Positions 1 to 9,042 of a DNA stretch of 64,000 bases are shown piece after piece. A program made the position numbers and the translations under genes. Under the pieces are notes generated by a model, which ran no database searches, was not told the origin of the DNA, and saw only the letters and a list, made by a program, of their open reading frames with translations. Source of the stretch: an uncultured Roseibium sp. (GTDB lineage Bacteria > Pseudomonadota > Alphaproteobacteria > Rhizobiales > Stappiaceae); NCBI RefSeq assembly GCF_947494555.1, contig NZ_CANLVF010000002.1, positions 248,001 through 312,000 on the forward strand. Direction: 5' to 3'. Position 1 is the first letter of the stretch. Every line of letters begins with the position of its first letter.

Positions 1-75
1 GTTATAGGGCCAGGAATAGGGATTGGCTGCGACCGGGCCTTCCGTGGTGCCAGCAATTGTTGTTGCTAATTGCAT
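1..75 (-). CDS. Isochorismatase-fold hydrolase, biuret-hydrolase-like (N-terminal fragment)
   Basis: Only the first 25 codons are in the window; the gene runs off the left edge. The start is an ATG at 75 preceded by a GTGAGGTCC ribosome site, and it begins 5 bp after the stop of the amidase gene. The fragment ends in a PYSWPYN motif. From memory, this closely resembles the N-terminal PYPWPYNG stretch of biuret hydrolase and RutB-like cysteine hydrolases, which precedes the first strand of the isochorismatase fold. Biuret hydrolase would release ammonia and allophanate, the substrate of the allophanate hydrolase encoded at 4618-6456. The catalytic Asp-Lys-Cys triad lies outside the window, so the substrate is inference; a RutB-like or other amide hydrolase remains possible. 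Confidence 0.55.
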   Translation of the reverse strand, partial: MQLATTIAGTTEGPVAANPYSWPYN

Positions 76-80
76 GGACC

Positions 81-1100
81 TCACTCCGCAGCATCGCTCA
101 TGGCTTCTTCGCCATAAACGCGCTCTGGTGCTTCGAAGCCGCAGGAGGTGCCGTCTGTGTGAACGACCTCGGCCTCCCAAGGCAACCGGTATTTTCCTGC
201 CGCCAGATCCGTCATGTAGGTATACGGGCAATCCTGTGCACCGCCCTTCACAGCCACATAACCACGGTGGCCGAACTGGTAGATGTTGTTCTCAACGCCC
301 CAGTTGATGCGTGCTTCGCGCACAAGGTCGGGGCGCACCTCCGCCGTGATGATCTCATTTGCCCGACCGCTTTGCCCGTGTGCGATGATCGTGCCGTCGA
401 AGTTGACGATCATGCCCTCGCCCATGCTGTCGAACGTACCGTCCGTACCGCACATGCAAACATTCGCGGTGACCATGAGATTGCAGAAGGCATTGGACTG
501 GTTGGTGAATTTCCAACTCTCGCGGATCGGCGCCGTATAACCCGCCGTGCGGATCATAATCTCCGCACCCTTATAGGCGCATTCGCGGGCCATCTCCGGA
601 AACATGCCGTCGTGGCAAATGATCAGAGCGAGCTTGCAGCCCTTCGGGCCGTCTATCACCGGAATACCCTGGTCGCCAGGCTCCCAAGGCTCGACAGGTA
701 CCCAGGGATGCATCTTGCGATAATAGAGCTTCAGTTCGCCCTTGTTGTCGATCACCAGGCCCGAGTTATACGGCATACCACCCGGATTGAGCTCCATGAT
801 GGAGAAACAGCCCCAGATGTCGTTGTCGATACAGGCCTTCTTGAAGGCAGCGACCTCAGGCCCGTCAAGCGTACACATGATGTCGGGATTGGTGTCCATC
901 GAGAGCCCGTGCAGGGCGTATTCTGGAAAGACGACCAGATCCATGGACGGCATGTTGCGCCGTGCCTTTTCGACCATGTCGACAATGACCCCAGTCTGGT
1001 GTGCCAGGTCCGCTTCGTTGACGACATTGGGCAGCTGCAATTGCACCATCCCGAGGACAACGCCATTCGGGGATTTGTTCAGTCCGCCAAGTCCGTTCAT
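81..1100 (-). CDS. Formamidase / aliphatic amidase of the nitrilase superfamily
   Basis: A 339-residue protein close in length and sequence pattern to AmiF-type formamidase, which hydrolyses formamide to formate and ammonia. The nitrilase triad is visible: Glu60 (VVFPEY), Lys129 (YYRKMHPW) and Cys162 (ICHDG). The C-terminal stretch with NNIYQFGHRGYV and DLAAGKYRLPWE is also typical of the AmiF/AmiE group. The ATG at 1100 was chosen because AGGAG lies 8 bp before it and because it avoids the preceding permease gene, which ends at 1111; a longer reading to 1142 would overlap it. It follows two BMP-type permeases and precedes an isochorismatase-fold hydrolase, so it probably acts on an imported small amide in the cytoplasm. 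Formamide is the best guess; other short amides are possible. Confidence 0.85.
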   Translation of the reverse strand: MNGLGGLNKSPNGVVLGMVQLQLPNVVNEADLAHQTGVIVDMVEKARRNMPSMDLVVFPEYALHGLSMDTNPDIMCTLDGPEVAAFKKACIDNDIWGCFSIMELNPGGMPYNSGLVIDNKGELKLYYRKMHPWVPVEPWEPGDQGIPVIDGPKGCKLALIICHDGMFPEMARECAYKGAEIMIRTAGYTAPIRESWKFTNQSNAFCNLMVTANVCMCGTDGTFDSMGEGMIVNFDGTIIAHGQSGRANEIITAEVRPDLVREARINWGVENNIYQFGHRGYVAVKGGAQDCPYTYMTDLAAGKYRLPWEAEVVHTDGTSCGFEAPERVYGEEAMSDAAE

Positions 1101-1110
1101 GCTGCCGCTC

Positions 1111-2034
1111 CTATTTTGTGATCGACAATTCGCCAGGGGCACCCTTCAGCGACCGCCGGGGTGACGTGCTCACGATCATGATGAGAAGGGTGAGAATGTA
1201 TGGGGCGGCATTGAAGAAGTGATAGCCGCGCGAGATCCCGATGGATTGGAGTGCCGGACCAAGTGCTCCGGCTGCACCGAAAAGAAGTGCCGCCCAAAAA
1301 CAAGCGAGCGGGTTCCAGCGGGCGAAAATCACCAGCGCCACCGCCATCAGCCCCTGGCCGGACGAAAGGCCTTCGGTCCAGCTACCGGGATAGTAGAGAG
1401 ACAGAAACGAGCCGCCGATGCCGGCAAAAAATCCTCCGGCCATGGTCGACAACAGCCTGACCTTGTTGACATTCACGCCAAGCGCAAGAGCAGCTGGAGC
1501 ACTGTCGCCGGTCGTTCGTATGATCAGGCCGTAGCGTGTGTTCTTCAGCGCCCACCACAGAAAGACTGCCAGGGCTAACCCGAGCAGGAACAGCGGATTG
1601 ATTTCAAGCGCCTGCCGGATACCGGGATGATCGCTCCAGGCACCAAACGAAATCGCCGGCAGCCTTGGTGCGGAGGGCTGGATGTAGGCCTTGCCGAAAA
1701 AGAAGGCGAGCCCGGTGCCGAAAAGCATCAGCGAAATACCGATCGCTATATCGTTTACGCGTGGAAGCTTGCACAGATACCCGTGCAGCGCGCCGAAGGC
1801 GGAGCCGCAGATACCGGCTACCAAAACACCGAGCCAGGGCGATCCTGTATGGTAGGAAATGGCATATCCGGACATCGCCCCGAAAACCAGCGTCCCCTCC
1901 AGCCCAAGGTTTATCCTTCCGGATTTTTCCGTCAGCATTTCACCAAGACTGACGAACAGGAACGGCGTGGAAACACGGATGGCACCGGCAAACATGGCCA
2001 GAAGCACGGTCATCAGACCGGGATCGTCCGTCAT
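1111..2034 (-). CDS. BMP-type ABC transporter permease (second subunit)
   Basis: A 307-residue hydrophobic protein of the branched-chain/nucleoside (BPD_transp_2) permease family, with about eight to ten membrane segments. The motif region around GRINLGLEG is characteristic of the second permease of nucleoside/BMP-type systems (YufQ/NupC class). The ATG at 2034 overlaps the stop of the upstream permease as ATGA, showing translational coupling. It pairs with the permease at 2031-3146 and the binding protein at 3263-4375. The substrate is not visible from the sequence; neighbouring amidases suggest a small amide or ureide rather than a nucleoside. Confidence 0.85.
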   Translation of the reverse strand: MTDDPGLMTVLLAMFAGAIRVSTPFLFVSLGEMLTEKSGRINLGLEGTLVFGAMSGYAISYHTGSPWLGVLVAGICGSAFGALHGYLCKLPRVNDIAIGISLMLFGTGLAFFFGKAYIQPSAPRLPAISFGAWSDHPGIRQALEINPLFLLGLALAVFLWWALKNTRYGLIIRTTGDSAPAALALGVNVNKVRLLSTMAGGFFAGIGGSFLSLYYPGSWTEGLSSGQGLMAVALVIFARWNPLACFWAALLFGAAGALGPALQSIGISRGYHFFNAAPYILTLLIMIVSTSPRRSLKGAPGELSITK

Positions 2035-3146
2035 GCCGCTTCTCCCTTGGGTCTGAATATCTGAAACCGGCCGTAGAATGTCTCGGATACGAGGATGATG
2101 ATGAACAAAAGGCCCTGGAGCACCAGAACCGTGGCATCGGGAAGATCCATGCGCCGCTGGACAAGCCCACCGGAAGCGGCGATCCCACCCAGGAAGATGG
2201 CAACCGGCACGATCACCAGCGGGTTGTGCCGCGCAAGGAACGACACAAGGATCCCTGTGAAACCGTACCCGGCGATCAGCGACGCGTTGGCCTTGCCGTG
2301 AATGGCTGCAACTTCGAAAAATCCGGCAATACCTGCACAGGCTCCGGCGATCATGCAGGCAACCACCATCAGCTTGCCAACGGGTAGTCCATGCGCTTGC
2401 GCCGCCCGCAAATTGCCCCCCGCAATTTGCGCAGCAAAGCCGAAAGTGGTGCGGTTCATGACCAGAAACAGCGCAATACAAAGCAGAATGCCAACGAGCA
2501 GCCCCCAGTGAACATCCGTTCCCGGTATGGCGCCGATCATGTTTTCCGAGCCGATTGGCTTGGTCGAGGGTTTGTTCGGGTCAGACGGATCGCGCAGTGC
2601 GCCCTCGACGAAGAAGTTCAGGATCGAAACTGCAATATAGAACATCAGCAACGAAGCGATCGTTTCGTTGACACCCCGATAGTGCCGAAGTGCCCCGACC
2701 AGTCCGATCCACACTCCGCCTGCAATCGTTGCCGCCAGAAACATCGCCAGGAGCATCAAAAACGCAGGTGCCCAACCCACCATTGGTATGGCGATGGATG
2801 CGGCCGCAAAGCCGCCGAGTACCAGCGCCCCCTCGCCTCCAATGATAACAAGGCCAAGCCGTGCCGGAATTGCAACGCAAAGCGCGGTGAAGACCAGTGG
2901 CGCTGCTCGAACCAATGTGTTTTGCCAGGAAAAACTGGTTCCGAAACCACCACGCCAGACAAGGGAGAAAAATTCCAATGGCGACTTGCCGAGCGTTAGG
3001 AGAAAGGCTGAAAACAGCAGACCGGAAACGACTAACGCCAAAAGTGGAATGACAAAAAACTCAGAAGATCTGCGAAGACGGTCCACCAGTTCAAAGGACG
3101 TTCCGGATTGCATTCGAACGCCTGAGGTTTCCGTCGTATCCGCCAT
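2031..3146 (-). CDS. BMP-type ABC transporter permease (first subunit)
   Basis: A 371-residue inner-membrane protein of the BPD_transp_2 family. It has a short hydrophilic N-terminus, then a first membrane segment near residues 30-55 and roughly eight to ten segments overall. The central stretch GVNETIASLLMFYIA matches the conserved loop of first permeases in nucleoside/BMP transporters. It starts about 116 bp after the binding-protein gene, beyond a stem-loop at 3210-3241, and overlaps the next permease by 4 bp. No ATPase gene occurs in this operon inside the window. Confidence 0.85.
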   Translation of the reverse strand: MADTTETSGVRMQSGTSFELVDRLRRSSEFFVIPLLALVVSGLLFSAFLLTLGKSPLEFFSLVWRGGFGTSFSWQNTLVRAAPLVFTALCVAIPARLGLVIIGGEGALVLGGFAAASIAIPMVGWAPAFLMLLAMFLAATIAGGVWIGLVGALRHYRGVNETIASLLMFYIAVSILNFFVEGALRDPSDPNKPSTKPIGSENMIGAIPGTDVHWGLLVGILLCIALFLVMNRTTFGFAAQIAGGNLRAAQAHGLPVGKLMVVACMIAGACAGIAGFFEVAAIHGKANASLIAGYGFTGILVSFLARHNPLVIVPVAIFLGGIAASGGLVQRRMDLPDATVLVLQGLLFIIILVSETFYGRFQIFRPKGEAA

Positions 3147-3209
3147 ACCGGCTTCCCGTACTGAGTGAAGAATCGCGTATTCGCAAATGGCGTTGCGCCA
3201 ATGAAAGTC

Positions 3210-3241
3210 CCGGACACTTCCTCTCTGAGATGGGTGTCCGG
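3210..3241 (-). terminator. Stem-loop between BMP binding protein and permease genes
   Basis: A perfect 8-bp inverted repeat (CCGGACAC / GTGTCCGG) with a 16-nt loop lies about 22 bp after the binding-protein stop. There is no clear U-tract. Such hairpins after binding-protein genes usually act as partial terminators or 3' stabilisers that keep binding protein more abundant than permease; that role is inferred here. Confidence 0.5.
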
Positions 3242-3262
3242 AACGCTGGTTAGATCCGATGA

Positions 3263-4375
3263 TCAGGTAATGGAGCCCGTGACGCCTTCGATCAGATAGT
3301 CGGTCTGATCGAGCGACGGTTCGTAGTTGTCGAAGCTCGCTCCGGCGGCAAGAAGCGGCGAGCCGTCCTGCTTGTTGATCGGCCCGACAAAGATCGGCTT
3401 GCCGGCCTTGACGTCAGCGCGCGCAGCGTCTGCAGCGGCGATCGCCTTTTCCGTTGCACCGGCGCCATAGGGCGTACTTTGCACGAAGTCGACATCAAAT
3501 CCGCCGCCGGTAAAGTTCGGCAAGGGTTCTCCCGCACCGAGATCAGCCGCGAACATCTTGTAGATCGTTTCCCACTTGTATTCGGCACCGGTGATAAAGC
3601 CGTTCGGCGCTAGTGGTGCCTGGGAGGCATTGTGACCGCAACACTTGATGCCGCGGGACTCCGCTGTTTCGATCACCACTTTCGGCCCGTCGACATGACA
3701 CGTCAGGACATCACATCCCGCGTCGACGAGGGCGTTTGCTGCTTCCGCCTCGCGAACCGGCATCGACCACTCACCGGTAAAGATCACCTGCACGGTTGCG
3801 TCCGGATTGACCTTTCGGGCACCCAGCAGGAAGGAGTTGATGTTCCGAAGAACGGTGCCGATCGGTTTGGCCGCAACGAAGCCGAGCTTGTTGCTCGTTG
3901 TAGACAGACCAGCGGCCACACCGTCTACATAGTGCGCCTGGTCCAGGTAACCGAAATAGCTGCCTGCGTTTTTCGGATCCGCATCGGTCCAAAGAGGCGC
4001 GGCGTGCCGGAACTCCACGTCGGTGTATTTTGCGGCAAGGTCCAGAACGAACGGTTTGTAGTAGCCGAACGACGTCGCGAAGATCATGTTTGCTCCGTCC
4101 AGATTGATCATCGACTCCATCGATTTCTGAACTGCAATCGTCTCCGGGACATTTTCCTCTTCGACGACGGTCACGCCGGGCACTTCCTTCAGCGCGCTCG
4201 CGGCGACGGCGTGAGCCTGGTTCCAGCCGAAGTCATCACGCGGGCCGACGTAAACGATGCCTACGGTCAAGTTCGAAGCATGGGCCAAGCGGGAAAGCCC
4301 TGCTGACGACAGCAGCGTCAGACCAGCGGCAGAAGACTGCAGAAGGGAGCGGCGGGAAATTTCAAATTTCGACAT
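3263..4375 (-). CDS. BMP-family ABC transporter substrate-binding protein
   Basis: A 370-residue periplasmic binding protein of the BMP/Med family. The N-terminus has a twin-arginine-like ISRRSLLQSSAAG signal ending near AHAS. The mature part starts with LTVGIVYVGPRDDFGWNQAH, the usual BMP opening that lines the ligand pocket. The ATG at 4375 follows a GGAGGA site 6 bp upstream; the longer reading from 4411 adds a non-signal extension. It is the first gene of a transporter-amidase operon (binding protein, two permeases, amidase, hydrolase). Members bind nucleosides, purines or related heterocycles; with amidase and biuret-hydrolase-like neighbours a ureide or amide ligand is plausible but unproven. 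Confidence 0.85.
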   Translation of the reverse strand: MSKFEISRRSLLQSSAAGLTLLSSAGLSRLAHASNLTVGIVYVGPRDDFGWNQAHAVAASALKEVPGVTVVEEENVPETIAVQKSMESMINLDGANMIFATSFGYYKPFVLDLAAKYTDVEFRHAAPLWTDADPKNAGSYFGYLDQAHYVDGVAAGLSTTSNKLGFVAAKPIGTVLRNINSFLLGARKVNPDATVQVIFTGEWSMPVREAEAANALVDAGCDVLTCHVDGPKVVIETAESRGIKCCGHNASQAPLAPNGFITGAEYKWETIYKMFAADLGAGEPLPNFTGGGFDVDFVQSTPYGAGATEKAIAAADAARADVKAGKPIFVGPINKQDGSPLLAAGASFDNYEPSLDQTDYLIEGVTGSIT

Positions 4376-4617
4376 TACGTCCTCCGTTATTAAGACAAAG
4401 CCGCACCACACCTGCTGCCCTGTCGGACCTTTTGGTTAAGTTTTGCAAGGGTCATGCCATATGTATTTGCATGAGTTTTTCTGAGTATTTTTCTCGCAAC
4501 TATTTGTGGTCGTTGATATTTTTACGAAAGTGCTCTGCGTATTCGTAATTCTGTTACTGCAGCTTTTCTAATCACCATGAGCAATTAGGCCTATTTTTTA
4601 GGCATTTTCATTTCTGT

Positions 4618-6456
4618 CTACTTTGCGTGCATTTGTTCTGCACTTACACCTGCGGCTGATGATCTGCCCCTTGCGGCGAATTCGCGCCAACTGCCGAGGT
4701 GCGAAATGTCTTCTGCATCCGCTATTCCATCGGCTTCGCAAATAAAGCCTGTGACCATGCGGCCATCGGCAAGTTCAACCTTTCCAAGCCCCAGCGGCGC
4801 CGGAATTCCGGCCAAAAAACTTCCCACCTGCGAGCTAGGAAGCGCCCAGACTTCAAGGTCGATGGTATTGCCAGCCCCGGCACGTTCCCGGACCAATCCG
4901 GGCCTCTTTGGCGGCCCGCCCGCAAGCGCATAGAGCGCGTAGGCATCGCTCGTCGTCGTTGCTTCGAGAAACCTGGCGCCTCTGGATACCAGTTCATGAT
5001 TGAGTGGCATGCCGGACATGTGCGCGCCGCATACGGCAACCGCGAGTTCATCGTCCTGGGGATAAGGGTTTGCGTCCAACAACAGCGGCAAAGCCCACCC
5101 GGTGGCGCCGAGCGTATGCGGCGCGAGGCGCTCAAGCCCGGCACCAATGGATGCCAGAAAACTGTCTCGTCCTGCCTGCGCAAGCAGCGTTACGTTGCCT
5201 GGCTTGCCATCGTTTCGCGCCGAGACCGGAACCGCAAGGCCGCACATATCCAGGAGATTGACAAAATTGGTATAGGTCCCGTTGAGCGAATTCGGACCGA
5301 TAGGATCGGCTTCCAGATCAGCGACCGAAAAGAATGTCGGCATCGTTGGCACACACAGAAGATCAACATCTGCAAGCACCTTCTCGGTCTTCCGTGCAAG
5401 TTCCTTCAGCTTGTACATGCCGCGGAATGCATCTGTTGCCGACAGACCGAGTGCCTTGCCAACCACTTCCCGTGTCACCGGATGGACAGCCTCTGGCGTG
5501 TCACGCATCAGGTCTTCAATAACGGTATGGCGCTCGGCGACCCATGCTCCTTCGTAAAGCATGTCGGCCACGTCATAAAAAGGCGTAAAGTCTATTTCGA
5601 CGATCTCAACACCATTGGCCTTCAACAGCGCAACGGTATCTGCGAAGGAACGCTCTTGAACCTTGTCGCCGCAGAATTCAATCGTGGCACCGTCCGGCAC
5701 ACCGACTTTCAGGTTCAGCGGCACATGAGCCAGCGGAGCGGCGCCGGTTTTCCGGGCAAAAGCATCCTTGTCATCGTATTTCGCGGTTACCTGAAAGACC
5801 GCATATGCGTCTTCAACGGTCAACGCGAAAATCGAAACCGTATCCAGCGTCCTGCAAGCGGGAACAACGCCTGAGGCGGACAACGCCCCGAGGGTTGGCT
5901 TCAGGCCGACAATGTTGTTCAGAGCGCCCGGCACCCGGCCGGAACCCGCCGTGTCTGTTCCGAGCGAGAAACTTACGATGCCATGACCGACAGCGACCGC
6001 GGATCCTGATGAAGACCCGCCGGGCACAAGTGCGGGATCTACCGAATTCTTTGGTGGTTGATAGGGAGAGCGAACGCCAACAAGTCCGGTAGCGAACTGA
6101 TCGAGATTGGTCTTGCCGACCAAAAGAGCTCCGGCAGCTTTCAACTTTGCGATTACGAACGCATCTTCGCTCGCCGTGTATTCGTAAGCCGGACAGCCAG
6201 CCGTCGTCGGCTTGCCGGCCACGTCGATATTGTCCTTGGCAACAAAGGGTACGCCCCAGAGCGGCTTCGCCGGGTCGTAGTCTCCTAGTGCTTCCGCCGT
6301 TTCAATGACTTCGGCCATGTCGATCAGATGTATGAAAATACCCGGGTCGCCAATCGTTTCGATCCGCCGGTAAACCTCTTCGATGATGTCCCGAGGTTTC
6401 ATCCCGTCTTCATAGGCCGCCTTGAGCGATGTGAGCGTAAAAGGCAAATCGAACAT
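4618..6456 (-). CDS. atzF: Allophanate hydrolase
   Basis: A 612-residue two-domain enzyme that hydrolyses allophanate (urea-1-carboxylate) to ammonia and carbon dioxide. Residues 1-460 form an amidase-signature domain with the Ser-cisSer-Lys machinery: Lys74 (FVAKDNID), the GGSSSGSA glycine/serine loop at 146-153, and the nucleophile Ser172 (GTDTAGSGR). Residues about 475-600 match the allophanate-hydrolase C-terminal domain, which separates it from plain amidases. Length agrees with AtzF (about 605). The ATG at 6456 has GAGG upstream; the longer reading to 6603 would run into the ATPase gene. It is the last gene of a peptide-type ABC operon. No biotin-dependent urea carboxylase is present, so allophanate more likely comes from biuret or a related compound than from urea. 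Confidence 0.9.
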   Translation of the reverse strand: MFDLPFTLTSLKAAYEDGMKPRDIIEEVYRRIETIGDPGIFIHLIDMAEVIETAEALGDYDPAKPLWGVPFVAKDNIDVAGKPTTAGCPAYEYTASEDAFVIAKLKAAGALLVGKTNLDQFATGLVGVRSPYQPPKNSVDPALVPGGSSSGSAVAVGHGIVSFSLGTDTAGSGRVPGALNNIVGLKPTLGALSASGVVPACRTLDTVSIFALTVEDAYAVFQVTAKYDDKDAFARKTGAAPLAHVPLNLKVGVPDGATIEFCGDKVQERSFADTVALLKANGVEIVEIDFTPFYDVADMLYEGAWVAERHTVIEDLMRDTPEAVHPVTREVVGKALGLSATDAFRGMYKLKELARKTEKVLADVDLLCVPTMPTFFSVADLEADPIGPNSLNGTYTNFVNLLDMCGLAVPVSARNDGKPGNVTLLAQAGRDSFLASIGAGLERLAPHTLGATGWALPLLLDANPYPQDDELAVAVCGAHMSGMPLNHELVSRGARFLEATTTSDAYALYALAGGPPKRPGLVRERAGAGNTIDLEVWALPSSQVGSFLAGIPAPLGLGKVELADGRMVTGFICEADGIADAEDISHLGSWREFAARGRSSAAGVSAEQMHAK

Positions 6457-6481
6457 GTTGATCCTCAAACTCTTCTTGATC

Positions 6482-8134
6482 TTATTCAGCGGCTTTCGCA
6501 GCCTGGGACGATAAAACGGGCGGATGCGGCGCCGCTTCAAGCAGGGTGCGCGTATAGGGATGGTCAGGGGATGACATGATCTGTTCAGCCGGACCGCTCT
6601 CAACGATCTCGCCCGCCTTCATCACAATGACCTCGTCGCACAGCAGACGAACGACGTTAAGATCGTGGCTGACAAACAGGTAACTGATACCGAGCTTGGC
6701 TCGCAGATCGACCAGCAAATTCAATACGATCGCCTGAATGGAGACGTCGAGCGCAGCCGTCGGTTCGTCCAGAACGAGAAATTCTGGCTCGAGCGCAATT
6801 GCTCTGGCAATGCCAACGCGCGCCTTCTGTCCCCCGGAAAGCTGATGCGGAAAACGGTCCAGCAAAGCGACGGGAAGCCCGACGAGGTCCGCCAGTTCAT
6901 CAATGCGGGCCTTTCTCGCTGATCTGTTCAAGGGCGACAGTCGCGCGAGCGGCTCTCCTATGATCTGGCGTGCTGTGTGCCTCGGGTTAAAGCTGTCGGT
7001 TGCGTCCTGGAACACCATCTGAATGGACGCGCGCCGAGGATCGCGCGCAAACTGTTTCGCCGGTATCGCTGCGAGATCTTCACCCTTGAAAAGGATCTCT
7101 CCTTTGGTGGAATCAAGCAGACGGACGAGCATTGACGACGTTGTGGATTTGCCGCAACCGGACTCTCCGACAAGTCCGACGCTCTGCCCTTTTTTTATCG
7201 CAAAGGATAAGCCGTTGACGGCATGAACCGGTCCCGACTTGCCCTTGTAGGTTTTATAAAGATCGCGAACTTCAAGCAGCGGTGTCTCCACAATCTGTGT
7301 TAGCGGCATCGGCGTTCGCAGCTCAGGCAGGAGCAACTCGCGAACAGAAACGCCGGCCCTGGGAGTCGCATCGACAAGTTTCTGCGTGTAAGGGTGCTCT
7401 GGAGAGGAAAACAGCTTCCGGGCACTTCCCGCTTCCACCACTTCGCCGTCTTTCATCACAACGATCCGGCTGCAATATTGAGCAGCAAGACCAAGATCGT
7501 GCGTGATCACCATCGCGCTCATGCCGCGTTCGACGATCAGATCCGCAATCAGATCCATAACTGCCTTTTGCGTCGTAATATCGAGGCCGGTCGTTGGCTC
7601 GTCGGCGATCAGAAGCTTCGGATCGCAGGCGAGCGCAATCGCAATGACAATCCGCTGGCACATGCCCCCAGACAGCTCAAACGGATATGCCTCATAGCGG
7701 TTCTCGGCATCATTGATGCGCACCGCTTTCAGTGCCTTTATCGCTTCAGCCCTGGCATTGGCGCGGGTGGCCTTGGCATGGCGCCGCAAGACGTCCTCGA
7801 TCTGGTGTCCGACTTTCCGGATCGGATTGAGAGCTGCCCTCGGGTTCTGGAAGATCATGGAGATCTCGCGGCCGCGCAGATCCCGCATCGTGCTTTCTTT
7901 CGCGGATTTCAGATCGATGCCGCCATATGCAAGGTCGCCGCCGGAGATTGTCCCGCCTTTGTCGAGGAGCCGCATCAGTGCGTAGGACGTGACAGATTTA
8001 CCCGAGCCCGATTCGCCGACAATGCCGACGATCTCGCCCTTGCCGACTTCCAGTGAAACGCCCCGCACGGCATTTACAGTGCCCTTGCGGGTCTCAAAGT
8101 CGACCTTCAGGTCCCTGAGCGACAACAAGCTCAT
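6482..8134 (-). CDS. Peptide-type ABC transporter ATP-binding protein, two fused ATPase domains
   Basis: A 550-residue fusion of the DppD-like and DppF-like ATPases that are separate genes in the second operon of this window. Domain 1 (about 1-260) has Walker A GESGSGKS, signature LSGGM and Walker B LLIADEP. Domain 2 (about 285-540) has Walker A GESGCGKST, signature LSGGQ and Walker B LVLDEPTAALD. Each is followed by the oligopeptide-transporter C-terminal extension. The ATG at 8134 has GGGAAAG upstream; two earlier ATGs at 8146 and 8149 are possible. It powers the permeases encoded just upstream and is followed by atzF. Confidence 0.9.
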   Translation of the reverse strand: MSLLSLRDLKVDFETRKGTVNAVRGVSLEVGKGEIVGIVGESGSGKSVTSYALMRLLDKGGTISGGDLAYGGIDLKSAKESTMRDLRGREISMIFQNPRAALNPIRKVGHQIEDVLRRHAKATRANARAEAIKALKAVRINDAENRYEAYPFELSGGMCQRIVIAIALACDPKLLIADEPTTGLDITTQKAVMDLIADLIVERGMSAMVITHDLGLAAQYCSRIVVMKDGEVVEAGSARKLFSSPEHPYTQKLVDATPRAGVSVRELLLPELRTPMPLTQIVETPLLEVRDLYKTYKGKSGPVHAVNGLSFAIKKGQSVGLVGESGCGKSTTSSMLVRLLDSTKGEILFKGEDLAAIPAKQFARDPRRASIQMVFQDATDSFNPRHTARQIIGEPLARLSPLNRSARKARIDELADLVGLPVALLDRFPHQLSGGQKARVGIARAIALEPEFLVLDEPTAALDVSIQAIVLNLLVDLRAKLGISYLFVSHDLNVVRLLCDEVIVMKAGEIVESGPAEQIMSSPDHPYTRTLLEAAPHPPVLSSQAAKAAE

Positions 8135-8157
8135 TTGCTTTCCCATCATCGCCTTGC

Positions 8158-9042
8158 TTACGTGCGCTGTCTTGGATCGACAATGTCACGCAGACCGTCG
8201 CCCATGAGATTGAACGTGAAAACGGCGAACATCAGCGCAAACCCCGGGAAGAACGCCAGCCACCATTCTCCTGACACTATGAAATTCGCCCCCTCTGCGA
8301 CCATGATCCCCCACTCAGCCGTAGGCGGACGTACGCCGAGCCCGATAAAACTGAGGCCCGCAGCATTGAGGATGGCCCAACCAAGGTTCAGCGAGACCTG
8401 CACCATCATCGGCGGCAGTGCATTCGGGAAGATATGCAATGCCAGCACGCGGATGTCGGAATTTCCGGAGAGCTTTGCCGCAAGTGCAAATCCGGACTCG
8501 CGCCGGATATTGACTTCCGCGCGCACCAGCCGGGCATAGAACGGAATGTTGATCACAGCTGTCGCGTAGACGATGTTCTCAACTGTATTGCCGAGGGCCG
8601 CCACAATACCCATGGCAAGAACGAAAAGCGGAAACGCCATGATCGTGTCGAACAAGCGGTTCAGAACAGCATCGATCCAGCCGCCCCAATACCCGGCAAT
8701 ACTGCCGAGAACTGAGCCAATGGCAAAAGACAGCGCAACTGCCGCTACGGAGATGGCAAGGTCGAGCCGCGTCGCCACGACAACACGGCTAAACACGTCC
8801 CTCCCAAGGTTATCCGTACCAAACCAGTGCGCGAGCGATGGCGGCTGTAATGCGTTTGCCGCATTGGAAGTCAGTGGATCGTATGGCACGAGCGAGGGGC
8901 CGAACACTGCCGCGACGATGAGGACCGCGAACATTGAGAACGCGAGCATCGTGATTGGATTGGACTTCAGCACATAGGCAACATGCGCAAGCGCGCTGTC
9001 GTTGCTCTTCACGTGCAGCGAATTGGAAGTGGCGTCGCTCAT
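8158..9042 (-). CDS. Peptide-type ABC transporter permease (DppC-like)
   Basis: A 294-residue inner-membrane permease of the OppC/DppC family. The N-terminal membrane segment (about 30-52) is followed by the DPLTSNAANALQPPS and HWFGTDNLGRDVFSR motif typical of OppC-type subunits, then about five membrane segments with the EAA-like loop near residues 195-215. The start overlaps the stop of the partner permease (9039-10064) by 4 bp. It works with the double ATPase downstream. Confidence 0.9.
   Translation of the reverse strand: MSDATSNSLHVKSNDSALAHVAYVLKSNPITMLAFSMFAVLIVAAVFGPSLVPYDPLTSNAANALQPPSLAHWFGTDNLGRDVFSRVVVATRLDLAISVAAVALSFAIGSVLGSIAGYWGGWIDAVLNRLFDTIMAFPLFVLAMGIVAALGNTVENIVYATAVINIPFYARLVRAEVNIRRESGFALAAKLSGNSDIRVLALHIFPNALPPMMVQVSLNLGWAILNAAGLSFIGLGVRPPTAEWGIMVAEGANFIVSGEWWLAFFPGFALMFAVFTFNLMGDGLRDIVDPRQRT

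Noticed and set aside
57..1121. Long open frame opposite the formamidase gene
   Set aside because: It is antisense to a clear amidase, lacks family features and follows from the high G+C codon usage of the minus-strand gene.
4589..4605. Hairpin GCCTA / TAGGC in an A/T-rich gap as a terminator of atzF
   Set aside because: The stem has only 5 bp with weak pairing and could be chance in A/T-rich DNA; not strong enough to list.
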